A model generated the notes under the pieces. The model worked only from the letters and a program-made list of their open reading frames with translations. It made no database searches and was not told the DNA's origin. A stretch of 12,342 nt of DNA from a bacterium. GTDB taxonomy: Bacteria; JAMCPX01. Below are positions 1 to 7,124 of this stretch, piece by piece (position 1 is the first letter of the stretch; each line of letters starts with the position of its first letter). Position numbers and translations under genes: made by a program. The DNA lies in contig DAHXOM010000282.1 of the NCBI GenBank assembly GCA_027364825.1, positions 1 through 12,342 of the forward strand. The letters run 5' to 3'.

Positions 1-40
1 CCCACCTTCCTCCCCTTTCGTAAAGGGGTGAAGGGGGGAT
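1..40. repeat. Hairpin-forming dispersed repeat, possibly cut by the left edge
   Basis: The sequence forms a nested inverted repeat. The inner stem CCCCTTT (12-18) pairs with AAAGGGG (22-28) around a 3-base loop. The outer stem CCTTC (5-9) pairs with GAAGG (30-34), and a G-run and ATTT follow. Its layout (C-rich arm, short loop, G-rich arm, then ATT) resembles the larger hairpin at 3755-3803, so both probably belong to the G/C-run palindromic repeats scattered between genes in many environmental bacterial genomes. The first bases may lie outside the window. It could also end transcription of an upstream gene, but no T-run follows it. Confidence 0.5.
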
Positions 41-154
41 TTGTTCTTATGCAATTGTGGGTCGAAGAATTCATGCAACTGCAAAAGATGTTGAAAAAAA
101 CCCAAAACTGGGTAAAGATCGTAAAAAGAAACAAAAGGACAGTAATAATAGTAC

Positions 155-1507
155 ATGAAAAATGATGAAATAAACAGGATTGCCGATAAGATAAGGAACC
201 TTGCCAAAGAATATAACACGGAAGGGTATGAAGTCTTTGTATCCGAAACAAAAAAGTTGTCACTCTCTGTCAATGATACCAGGGGAATCGAAAAACTTCA
301 GGCAGACGAGGAGACTGGTATAGCGATACGAACACTGAAAGATCAGCGCATGGGATTTTCTTTCAACTTCAACATGTCGGAGCTTGCCATAGAAGAAACC
401 TTTAAGAGGGCGCTGGACAGCGGCATGGTACTCGATAAGCAGGAGTTTTCGTTTGCCGGCAATAAGCCCGACAGAATCCCATCAGAACAATTCTACGACA
501 CGCACGTAGAAACAATACCCGAATCCCAAAAGCTTGAAATGCTGAGAAAGATGGCGGACGCAGCACGTATAGACAAAAGGATAGTAAAGGTCGAAAGGCC
601 TTCTTACGAGGAGGTTGTCAGTTCCCTGGTTATTCTCAACTCCGAGGGTGTATCAAAAAAATCCAGGACAACCCGGTTCAGTATCAGCCTTTCAGCACTT
701 GCCCGCGAGGGTGAAGAGTCCCAGATGAGCTGGGATTTCCAGGGGGCGAATACATTCTCCCATTTGGCGCCGGAGCGTGTTGCACGGAGTTGTTCACAGC
801 AGGCGCTCCGGACCCTGGGAGGCATCCAGCTTATGACAGGGTTTTACGACACCATGCTGACACAGCTCGTCGCTTCACAATTTTTAAGCGTACTTGCAGG
901 ATCGTTTAAAGCAGATGCCGTTTACAAGCACACGTCGATGCTTGCGGATAAGCTGCACCGGCAGGTTTTTCCGGAGCACATCAGCATCTTTGATGATCCC
1001 GGATTGAGCGACGGCTTTGGTTCTGTGCCCTTTGATGCGGAAGGTGTTCCTGCCTTTAAAAAGGCGGTTGTCGAAAAAGGTGTGGTAAATTCATTTCTCT
1101 ACGACCGGCATTATGCAATGCTGATGAAAGAGAAAACAACGGGTAATGCCGTCAGGCATTCCATTACACAGCCCCCGGCAACCGGTATTACGAATTTCGC
1201 ATTGAGCTCGGAAAGAGCATCGGAAAAAGATTTAAAACATACTTTTTCGGACGGGCCCGTTATAACAGAGCTTATGGGCCTGCATACCGTCAACCCCGTG
1301 ACCGGCGAGTTTTCTCTCGGGGCAAGAGGTTATATGATAAAGTCGGGTGAATTTTCGTCTCCCTGTAAAGGCATAACCGTATCCGGCAATCTTTTCGATC
1401 TTTTCAACAATATATACCTTACCGGCAAGGATCATATGCTGTATGGAAATATTCTTACCCCATCGCTTATCATAAAAGCTCTTAAGATATCGGGAGCAGC
1501 CGGATGA
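155..1507 (+). CDS. pmbA: PmbA/TldE-type protein of the TldD/PmbA metalloprotease family
   Basis: The 450-residue protein spans the whole TldD/PmbA fold. In this family TldD carries the zinc-binding HExxxH motif and PmbA/TldE is its non-zinc partner; together they degrade or mature small peptides in the cytoplasm. No HExxxH is present here. The stretch FPEHISIFDDPGL near residue 275, the following DAEGVP, the DRHYA segment, TGNAVR, and the C-terminal ISG-type segment (ITVSGNLFDLF) all match the PmbA side. An in-frame TAG lies just upstream (149-151), so ATG 155 is the first possible start. The nearest Shine-Dalgarno, AAAAGGA at 133-139, is unusually far away (15 bases). The gene overlaps the next one as ATGA. 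No TldD partner is visible; it may lie upstream. The family is certain and the PmbA assignment strong; the substrate is unknown. Confidence 0.9.
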   Translation: MKNDEINRIADKIRNLAKEYNTEGYEVFVSETKKLSLSVNDTRGIEKLQADEETGIAIRTLKDQRMGFSFNFNMSELAIEETFKRALDSGMVLDKQEFSFAGNKPDRIPSEQFYDTHVETIPESQKLEMLRKMADAARIDKRIVKVERPSYEEVVSSLVILNSEGVSKKSRTTRFSISLSALAREGEESQMSWDFQGANTFSHLAPERVARSCSQQALRTLGGIQLMTGFYDTMLTQLVASQFLSVLAGSFKADAVYKHTSMLADKLHRQVFPEHISIFDDPGLSDGFGSVPFDAEGVPAFKKAVVEKGVVNSFLYDRHYAMLMKEKTTGNAVRHSITQPPATGITNFALSSERASEKDLKHTFSDGPVITELMGLHTVNPVTGEFSLGARGYMIKSGEFSSPCKGITVSGNLFDLFNNIYLTGKDHMLYGNILTPSLIIKALKISGAAG

Positions 1508-2217
1508 AACTCGTTTCTTTCGGAAAAACAAATGTGGGGATGAAACGGTCCCACAACGAGGATGCATTTTACCGCAACGATACCATCGGTTTGTATATAG
1601 TTGCAGACGGCATGGGTGGACATAAGGCCGGCGAAATAGCCAGTAACATGGCTGTCGATAGTATCAAAAACTATATCCTGAACCAGAAAAGAATTGCAGA
1701 GAATTCCCTTTTCGACGCAATATATGTTGCAAACAATCTTATTTTTAAATCTGCTTCGACAAACGTGCAGTACAACGGTATGGGGACGACCATTGTTTCC
1801 ATGATGTTTAACAACAATGACGTCATGCTCTGTCATGTTGGTGATTCACGGGCATATATGCTGGCCGGGGGCAAGCTTCTGCGGCTCACGGAAGACCATA
1901 CCTATGTCAACGAGCAGTACAGAACCGGATTGATCACGCAAAAGCAGATGGAAACGCATTCCATGCGCAACGTCCTTACAAGGTCTCTGGGCTTTTCGGA
2001 ACAGGTCAAGGTCGAATCACAGAAATTGAGCACCCATCCGGGTGACCGGTATATACTCTGTTCGGACGGGCTGAGCCACATGGTTGCCGACGACGTCATA
2101 GCGGAGCTGGGAGGCATACCGGACGCTGTCCATGCGGTTTCAACAATGATTGATGTGGCAAATACAAACGGCGGCGATGACAACATCACCGCGATCATTA
2201 TCGATGTGATGGAGTAG
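1504..2217 (+). CDS. PP2C-family serine/threonine phosphatase (Stp/PrpC type)
   Basis: A cytoplasmic metal-dependent protein phosphatase of 237 residues, the usual size for a bacterial single-domain PP2C. The family motifs appear in order: NED (18-20), DGMGGH (35-40), GMGTT (92-96), GDSRAY (113-118), the RNVLTRSLG stretch (155-163), SDGL (187-190) and GGDDNI (223-228). The metal-binding aspartates are all present, so it should be active. No transmembrane or sensor domain is attached. Enzymes of this kind usually reverse phosphorylation by Hanks-type kinases, but no kinase gene lies in the window. Its ATG overlaps the pmbA stop as ATGA, implying translational coupling, and pyk follows after 7 bases. 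Whether it acts on its neighbours' products is unknown. Confidence 0.93.
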   Translation: MKLVSFGKTNVGMKRSHNEDAFYRNDTIGLYIVADGMGGHKAGEIASNMAVDSIKNYILNQKRIAENSLFDAIYVANNLIFKSASTNVQYNGMGTTIVSMMFNNNDVMLCHVGDSRAYMLAGGKLLRLTEDHTYVNEQYRTGLITQKQMETHSMRNVLTRSLGFSEQVKVESQKLSTHPGDRYILCSDGLSHMVADDVIAELGGIPDAVHAVSTMIDVANTNGGDDNITAIIIDVME

Positions 2218-2224
2218 AAAGTAC

Positions 2225-3676
2225 GTGAAGGAGATTAACCCGCCTCCACACAAAACAAAGATCGTCTGCACCATAGGGCCTTCATCGAACTCACGTGCTG
2301 TTATAAGCAGGCTGATAAAGGCAGGGATGAACGTTGCAAGGCTCAATCTGTCCCACGGTTCGGTCGAAGAACACATTGCCGCGCTTACCCTCCTCAGGGC
2401 TGAAGCCTCACGGCAGAACAAGACAATCAGTATCATGGTCGATCTGCCGGGTCCGAAGATGCGCGTCGGTGTCATTAAAAATGCCCCGGTTGTTTTAAAA
2501 AAAAACGATACCGTGACCCTGGTTACCGGAGCGGTATCCGGTGAAACAAAAGATATACCTGTTGACTATAAGGCACTGGCATCGCTCGTTTCCCGGAACA
2601 GTATTATTTATTTAAATGACGGATTCATACAACTGAAGGTCCTGAAGGTACAGGCTCATAAGATCGCCTGCCGTGTCATGATAGGGGGGACACTGCTGTC
2701 TCATAAAGGATTAAATATTCCCCACATAAAATCAAACGCCGTCGCCGTAACGCCTCGTGATTTGCTCATGGTCGGCAAGTTCTTAAAATACGGAGCCGAC
2801 ATTTTCAGCGTTTCTTTTGTCGAGAACGAAAACGATATAATAAAGATCAAACAATTCATCCGCAGGAAAGGCAAGGATCCTGTCATCATAGCCAAGATTG
2901 AGCGGGGTGAGGCGGTAAAAAACATAGACAGCATTCTGGATGCTGCCGACGGCATCATGGTGGCACGGGGGGACCTCGGTGTTGAGATACCGGTAGAACA
3001 GGTGCCGGTCGTTCAGAAGATGCTGATACAAAAAGCCAATGCCATGAATAAGGTCGTTATCACGGCGACGCAGATGCTGCTCTCTATGACGGATCATATC
3101 AGGCCGACAAGAGCAGAGGTCACCGACGTGGCAAATGCCATACTGGACGGCACGGACGCGGTTATGCTTTCTGAAGAAACGGCAATGGGCGGGTACCCTG
3201 TTGAATCTGTGGAGATGATGGCGAAAATTGCTGTTATTACGGAGGCGAAGAGGTATGAGTTCTCCTGTCCGGCAAACCGTCTGTTTTACAATAACCCCAT
3301 CGGAAAGAAGAACGGGAATATTGATGACGCTGTGGCGCAGAATGTAAAACATACGATAGATGCCGTGGACATAAAATATGTCATAACTGATTCCAGCACC
3401 GGCAGGGCGTCCTACAGTATATCAAGATTAAAACCAGGCTGCTGGATACTGTCCGTTGCTTATGATAAAAAGATGCTCCATCTGTTAAGCATGTCCTACG
3501 GCATATATCCGCTGTCCCTTACAAAGGGACAGCGAGATGTTCGAAGGGACATCCTCCATAATCTCTCTCTGAGCAAGAGGATAAAGCACGGGGATAAGAT
3601 ACTTCTTATTGAAGAGTCCGTTCATAAGAAAGAAGCGTATTACAACTCCATGGACATCATCACCGTACCTTCTTAA
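2225..3676 (+). CDS. pyk: Pyruvate kinase
   Basis: Converts phosphoenolpyruvate and ADP to pyruvate and ATP at the end of glycolysis. The 483 residues match full-length bacterial enzymes. Visible motifs are TKIVCTIGPSS (11-21), the ARLNLSHG stretch with R39, N41, S43 and H44, the DLPGPKMR segment (73-80), the catalytic lysine K224 and metal ligand E226 in IIAKIER, metal ligand D250 in ARGDLG, ATQM (281-284) and the RPTRAEVTDVANA signature (293-305). The C-terminal regulatory domain runs from about 350 to the end. Lysine at 78, leucine at 74 and valine at 81 are the pattern of potassium-independent enzymes. LSEETA replaces the commoner LSGETA. The start is GTG; GGAG at 2211-2214, overlapping the end of the phosphatase gene, is its likely Shine-Dalgarno. 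A run of nine A lies near 2497-2505. A 9-base tandem array begins right after the stop. Confidence 0.96.
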   Translation: MKEINPPPHKTKIVCTIGPSSNSRAVISRLIKAGMNVARLNLSHGSVEEHIAALTLLRAEASRQNKTISIMVDLPGPKMRVGVIKNAPVVLKKNDTVTLVTGAVSGETKDIPVDYKALASLVSRNSIIYLNDGFIQLKVLKVQAHKIACRVMIGGTLLSHKGLNIPHIKSNAVAVTPRDLLMVGKFLKYGADIFSVSFVENENDIIKIKQFIRRKGKDPVIIAKIERGEAVKNIDSILDAADGIMVARGDLGVEIPVEQVPVVQKMLIQKANAMNKVVITATQMLLSMTDHIRPTRAEVTDVANAILDGTDAVMLSEETAMGGYPVESVEMMAKIAVITEAKRYEFSCPANRLFYNNPIGKKNGNIDDAVAQNVKHTIDAVDIKYVITDSSTGRASYSISRLKPGCWILSVAYDKKMLHLLSMSYGIYPLSLTKGQRDVRRDILHNLSLSKRIKHGDKILLIEESVHKKEAYYNSMDIITVPS

Positions 3677-3703
3677 CGGCTTAAACAGATTAAACGGTTT
3701 AAA
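3677..3703 (+). repeat. Micro-array of three 9-base units directly after pyk
   Basis: Three contiguous 9-base units (3677-3685, 3686-3694, 3695-3703) fit the consensus CRGNTTAAA and begin at the base after the pyk TAA stop. Each unit equals three codons in the pyk frame; read-through would give a (R/Q)-(L/I/F)-K triplet repeat before the next stop at 3719-3721. The last unit also takes part in the 14-base palindrome ACGGTTTAAACCGT (3694-3707). This is seen directly in the sequence; its function is unknown. Confidence 0.75.
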
Positions 3704-3720
3704 CCGTACTCGGTAATTTA

Positions 3721-3754
3721 GTCATTGCGAGGAGTGGAACGGCGAAGCAATCTC
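3721..3754. repeat. REP-like dispersed repeat (GTCATTGCGAGG type)
   Basis: The element starts GTCATTGCGAGG and ends GCGAAGCAATCTC, with ATTGC (3723-3727) and GCAAT (3747-3751) forming the outer inverted arms. From general knowledge, elements of this form are common between genes in Desulfobacterota and other environmental genomes. It abuts the larger hairpin at 3755-3803, making a composite repeat between two convergent genes. Confidence 0.6.
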
Positions 3755-3803
3755 CCCCCTCACCCTGCCTCTCCCCTGAGGGGAGAGGATTAAGGTGAGG
3801 GGG
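3755..3803. repeat. Long two-stem palindromic repeat between convergent genes
   Basis: A two-part hairpin. The outer stem CCCCCTCACC (3755-3764) pairs with GGTGAGGGGG (3794-3803). The inner stem CCTCTCCCC (3768-3776) pairs with GGGGAGAGG (3780-3788) around the loop TGA. The two stems are perfect and separated by small internal loops. It sits between the end of pyk (plus) and the end of the hydrolase gene (minus). It could act as a bidirectional transcription barrier, though no T-tract makes it a classical terminator. Its C-run/G-run form suggests a dispersed repeat family like the copy at the left edge. Confidence 0.7.
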
Positions 3804-3825
3804 ATTCATGATAAACGGGCAACAG

Positions 3826-4587
3826 TTACAGGGCAAACCTTTCGATGGCCTTGTTCACCTCTCCGGGCTTTTCCATCATCACCATGTGTCCTGCGTCATT
3901 GATGGTTTCAAGCCGGGAATCTTTGATCTTTTGATTCAGATACAGGGCATATTTTACCGGGGTCATCATATCCTTGTCCCCGGCTATGATTAACGTTTTC
4001 GTCTTTATCGTGCCGATCCTATCCATCGCATCGAACCTGTTGCATGCCGTGAAATCATTATATGCGGCCTGAGACTGCGCATGGGAAAGTATGTTCTCGA
4101 ACGCGGACCTGGTTTGCCGGTCCGCTGATGTGGACATGGAAAACGTGGATGCGAGTCCGACGTACTGCTTATAGTCCGTTTCAATGGCAGAAAAGACCTG
4201 CGGCATTACTTTAAGCTTTGCTCCTGTTGCGACGAGGACAAGCCCTGCAAGCAGTTCGGGATGCAGGATCGCGATCCTCTGTGCTATTGCACCGCCCATG
4301 GAATGTCCGATCAGAATAAATTTTTCGAGGTGCAGCTTGTCAGCAAGCTCTACCACGGTATTTGCGTAGGTATCGATGTCATCATGGCTATTGCCCGATG
4401 AACCGCCGTGTCCCGGCAGGTCCGGAATGATAACCTTTGCGCGGTCTTTAAAGTACAGCCATTGCGCCTGCCACACCTCATTGGTAGAACCGGCCCCGTG
4501 CAGGAACATCAGGACGGGTTTGTCTCCGGTTTCCGATATCAGGCATGAAAGGACGTTATCGTTCAAGGCTATTTTTTTGGTGTTCAT
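3826..4587 (-). CDS. Alpha/beta-hydrolase-fold protein
   Basis: A 253-residue soluble hydrolase covering the whole fold. The oxyanion-hole segment HGAG (30-33), the nucleophile elbow GHSMGG with S96, the acid in GDKD (D206) and the histidine in DAGHMV (H234) supply a complete Ser-Asp-His triad. No signal peptide is seen, so it should be cytoplasmic. The fold covers esterases, lactonases, C-C hydrolases, dehalogenases and peptidases, and the sequence does not show which applies here. An AGGAG lies 12 bases before the ATG. The gene is the last of the minus-strand series, 45 bases after ychF, so it may share that transcript or have its own promoter. The left side is bounded by the repeat cluster. 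Confidence 0.88.
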   Translation of the reverse strand: MNTKKIALNDNVLSCLISETGDKPVLMFLHGAGSTNEVWQAQWLYFKDRAKVIIPDLPGHGGSSGNSHDDIDTYANTVVELADKLHLEKFILIGHSMGGAIAQRIAILHPELLAGLVLVATGAKLKVMPQVFSAIETDYKQYVGLASTFSMSTSADRQTRSAFENILSHAQSQAAYNDFTACNRFDAMDRIGTIKTKTLIIAGDKDMMTPVKYALYLNQKIKDSRLETINDAGHMVMMEKPGEVNKAIERFAL

Positions 4588-4632
4588 AGATAATTCTTAC
4601 TCCTATGAAAAAGCATAAATCAAAAACCGGCT

Positions 4633-5760
4633 CTACCTTCCCGACACGTTGAACCGGAAGTACACAACATCGCCTTCCTGCATGACATACTCTTTGCCTT
4701 CTATACGGAGAAATCCCTGCTCGCGTGCAGCGGCTTCTGAGCCTGCCTTTACATAGTGATCGTACGAGATAATCTCCGCCTTGATAAAGCCTTTTTCGAA
4801 ATCAGAATGGATCTTGCCCGCTGCCTGGGGCGCCCTGGTGCCCTGTACGATGGTCCATGCCTTGGCTTCCTTGGGACCGGACGTAAAAAACGTCATAAGG
4901 TTGAGCAGACGGTAGCCCTTCTCTATCATTTCATCGAGCCCGGATCGTTTGATGCCGAGTTCCTTCAGGTATTCTGCGCGTTCCGCTACGTCCAGTTCAG
5001 CGAGCTCTGCCTCCAATTTTCCCGAAATAACAACAACCCCTGCACTCTCCTTTAACGCTTCGGCCTCCACCTCTTTCACGTACGCCTGCTCTTCTTTGTT
5101 GGATGCAACGGTAATACCGCTCTGGTTCAGTTCCGTTACGTTTGCTATGTACATGGCCGGTTTTGATGTTAAAAGATTGAGCTCCTTTGAGAGTTCCTGT
5201 TCTTCGAGCTTCATCTGCAGGGTGATGGCTTTTTTCCCCGCGGACAGATGCAGAGAAAGCCTTTTGAAAAAATCAGCCTCTTCGATAAGTTTCTTGTTCC
5301 CGCTCTTTGCAGCCCTTGCTGCCTTTTCAAGCCTCTTATCAACGGTGTCCAGATCTGCAAGGAGCAGTTCCGTATTGATAATGCCGATGTCCCTTGAAGG
5401 ATTAACATCGCCTTCGACGTGGATGATGTCCTTGTTGACGAAACACCGCACGACATAGGCTATGGCATCAACCTCGCGTATGTGGCTTAAAAATTTGTTT
5501 CCCAGTCCTTCTCCCTTTGATGCACCCTTGACAAGTCCTGCTATGTCCACAAACCTGAGCGTTGTGTATACCTTTTTTTCGGCTTTATCGATACGTGCAA
5601 GCAGGTCAATACGTTCATCGGGTACATCGACAACCCCTATATTGGGTTCTATAGTCGTGAAAGGATAGTTGTCCGCAGAGACCTTCGATGCCGTCAGTGC
5701 GTTGAATATGGTCGATTTGCCCACATTCGGCAGTCCTACGATGCCGCAGCTGAATCCCAT
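4633..5760 (-). CDS. ychF: Redox-regulated ATPase/GTPase YchF (Obg family, OLA1-like)
   Basis: A ribosome-associated P-loop NTPase of 375 residues, close to the family's usual length. The G1 motif GLPNVGKST (9-17), switch region with NYPFTTIEPN (31-40), DIAG (72-75) and NVTE (207-210) are visible. NVTE in place of the usual NKxD is the family hallmark linked to ATP preference. A helical, charged stretch around residues 120-200 matches the coiled-coil insert, and the C-terminal part from about 290 is the TGS domain ending near FRFNVSGR. Its ATG directly follows the pth stop (TAAATG), so translation is probably coupled. YchF and Pth are adjacent in many bacteria. Role from family knowledge: ribosome binding and stress response. 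Confidence 0.96.
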   Translation of the reverse strand: MGFSCGIVGLPNVGKSTIFNALTASKVSADNYPFTTIEPNIGVVDVPDERIDLLARIDKAEKKVYTTLRFVDIAGLVKGASKGEGLGNKFLSHIREVDAIAYVVRCFVNKDIIHVEGDVNPSRDIGIINTELLLADLDTVDKRLEKAARAAKSGNKKLIEEADFFKRLSLHLSAGKKAITLQMKLEEQELSKELNLLTSKPAMYIANVTELNQSGITVASNKEEQAYVKEVEAEALKESAGVVVISGKLEAELAELDVAERAEYLKELGIKRSGLDEMIEKGYRLLNLMTFFTSGPKEAKAWTIVQGTRAPQAAGKIHSDFEKGFIKAEIISYDHYVKAGSEAAAREQGFLRIEGKEYVMQEGDVVYFRFNVSGR

Positions 5761-6357
5761 TTATTCCGCCTTTATCCCGTTTATGAATTCCATTGCCTTC
5801 TGCCTTTCGCCGCCGAGAAACATCAGCAGCCCGTCCGAGATCTTGCCGAACAATCCCTCCAGGGACTTTAACTCCTGAGCACCGAACTCCGATAATACAT
5901 AATCTATCGTGTCGCCCGTATTCCCGGGCTTTCCAATACCTATTCGTATCCTGTAAAATTCCCTGGTCCCGAGCTTTTCGATAATTGACTCGATACCCTT
6001 ATGCCCGGCACTGCTCCTGTTGAAATGAAATTTCGCCCTGCCCACGGGTATATCCATATCATCATGTACAATAACGATATCGTGCGGTGCGATGCGGTAT
6101 TTCCTTGCCGCAGCATGGACAGCAATGCCGCTCAGGTTCATGTAGGTCAGGGGCATCATGAGGAGGGCATCGTGTTCCTCCCAGTATCCTGTCAGCGAAT
6201 CAAATTGTTTTTTCCGGATCTCGCAGCCGGCCCTGTCTGCAACCGCGGATAAAAACAAAAAACCCGCATTATGCCTTGTGTAAAGGTATTTCTTTTCCGG
6301 ATTTCCCAGACCGGCAACAAGAAGTGCCGGTTTGTGTGTTTTATGTAAACCGAACAA
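5761..6357 (-). CDS. pth: Peptidyl-tRNA hydrolase
   Basis: Frees tRNA from peptidyl-tRNAs that drop off the ribosome. The 198 residues match the family. The GLGNP motif (16-20), catalytic H29 in RHNAG, N74 in TYMNLSG and D100 in HDDMDIP correspond to the known active-site residues. The segment usually written GGHNGL reads AGHKGI, so lysine (120) replaces the asparagine that contacts tRNA in characterised enzymes. The start must be TTG at 6357: the only codons between it and the in-frame stop of rplY are ACT and CCG, and no later ATG or GTG precedes the conserved GLGNP. No Shine-Dalgarno is visible and the gap from the rplY stop is 6 bases, suggesting re-initiation. It touches ychF downstream. 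Confidence 0.95.
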   Translation of the reverse strand: MFGLHKTHKPALLVAGLGNPEKKYLYTRHNAGFLFLSAVADRAGCEIRKKQFDSLTGYWEEHDALLMMPLTYMNLSGIAVHAAARKYRIAPHDIVIVHDDMDIPVGRAKFHFNRSSAGHKGIESIIEKLGTREFYRIRIGIGKPGNTGDTIDYVLSEFGAQELKSLEGLFGKISDGLLMFLGGERQKAMEFINGIKAE

Positions 6358-6363
6358 CGGAGT

Positions 6364-7107
6364 TTATTTCGATTTTGATTCTTTCTTCGCTTCTTTTTTA
6401 GGTTCAGCCTTTTCCTTTGCAGCAGGAGCAGCCTGTTTACCCTCTTCTGCGGGCAGTTCGCCTTCTTTGGCTTCCTTGCCTTTCTTGATTACCTCTGGTT
6501 CTGCTGTTGTTGTCTCAACGGCAGCAACCGGCTGGACAACCTCTTCCTTGGCAGGTATCATAACGTGAACCACGGGTGCCTCGGGATTGTCGGTAAATTC
6601 GACTCCCGTAATGGGCTTAATGTTTTTAACGTGCAGGGTATGGCCTATGTTTAACTCTGTTACGTCAATCTCGATATGTTTCGGTATGGCTGTCGGCAGA
6701 CATTTTATATTCAGCTCTCTTGCAACGACCTGCAGTATACCGCCGAGCTCAAGGCCTTTTGCCTTACCGGTTATCATGACAGGAGCCTTGGTCTTGATGT
6801 ACTGGTTTTCAAAAACTTCATAGAGATCGACATGCAGGAACTCGTCCGTCGTTACATGCCGCTGCAGTTCTTTGATCAGGGCTATTTTTTTGCTCGACTC
6901 TCCATCGTTCTTGATGCTGAGCGTTATAAGCTCGTTTGAACCCGTCTTTAAGACCTTTTTTAATTCCTCAGCCGGGATCGTAACGTGCAGGGTATCGTGA
7001 TTTTTACTGTAGATAACAGCCGGTACCTCTTTTTTATTTCTTATGATCCGTGCTTTTTGTTTGCCGAAATCTTTTCTTAATGTTGCATTCAATAACAATT
7101 CTCCCAT
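6364..7107 (-). CDS. rplY: 50S ribosomal protein L25, TL5/CTC type with long charged tail
   Basis: Binds 5S rRNA in the large subunit. The product begins MGELLLNATLRKDFGK and has the N-terminal L25 domain (roughly residues 1-90), the C-terminal TL5-type beta domain (roughly 95-180, including the VTELNIGHTLHV stretch), then about 60 residues rich in Lys, Glu, Ala and Pro to the end at 247. The tail is low complexity and probably unstructured. ATG 7107 was chosen because AAGGAG lies 6 bases upstream. The farther in-frame ATG at 7128 would overlap the prs stop by 4 bases and add MNNKEKT, but lacks as good a site. It is flanked by prs and pth, the classic prs-ctc-pth order also known from Bacillus. 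Confidence 0.93.
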   Translation of the reverse strand: MGELLLNATLRKDFGKQKARIIRNKKEVPAVIYSKNHDTLHVTIPAEELKKVLKTGSNELITLSIKNDGESSKKIALIKELQRHVTTDEFLHVDLYEVFENQYIKTKAPVMITGKAKGLELGGILQVVARELNIKCLPTAIPKHIEIDVTELNIGHTLHVKNIKPITGVEFTDNPEAPVVHVMIPAKEEVVQPVAAVETTTAEPEVIKKGKEAKEGELPAEEGKQAAPAAKEKAEPKKEAKKESKSK

Positions 7108-7113
7108 TGTCTT

Positions 7114-7120
7114 CTCCTTA
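7114..7120 (-). promoter_or_regulatory. Ribosome binding site that decides the rplY start
   Basis: On the minus strand TAAGGAG stands 6 bases ahead of ATG 7107. It lies inside the longer open frame that would begin at 7128, so it argues for the internal start and makes the extra N-terminal residues unlikely. Confidence 0.7.
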
Positions 7121-7124
7121 TTAT

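Noticed and set aside
2497..2505. Run of nine A in pyk considered as a programmed frameshift site or sequencing error
   Set aside because: The frame is continuous on both sides with conserved motifs, so neither a frameshift nor an error is needed.
2783..3352. Long minus-strand open frame of 189 codons opposite pyk
   Set aside because: The sense strand encodes the invariant pyruvate kinase active site; the antisense product has no recognisable motif.
3808..3993. Plus-strand open frame at the end of the hydrolase gene
   Set aside because: It is antisense to the conserved C-terminus of the hydrolase, including the catalytic histidine region, and has no recognisable domain.
4949..5458. Long plus-strand open frame of 169 codons opposite ychF
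   Set aside because: Serine-rich shadow of a well-conserved minus-strand gene; no Shine-Dalgarno and no family motif.
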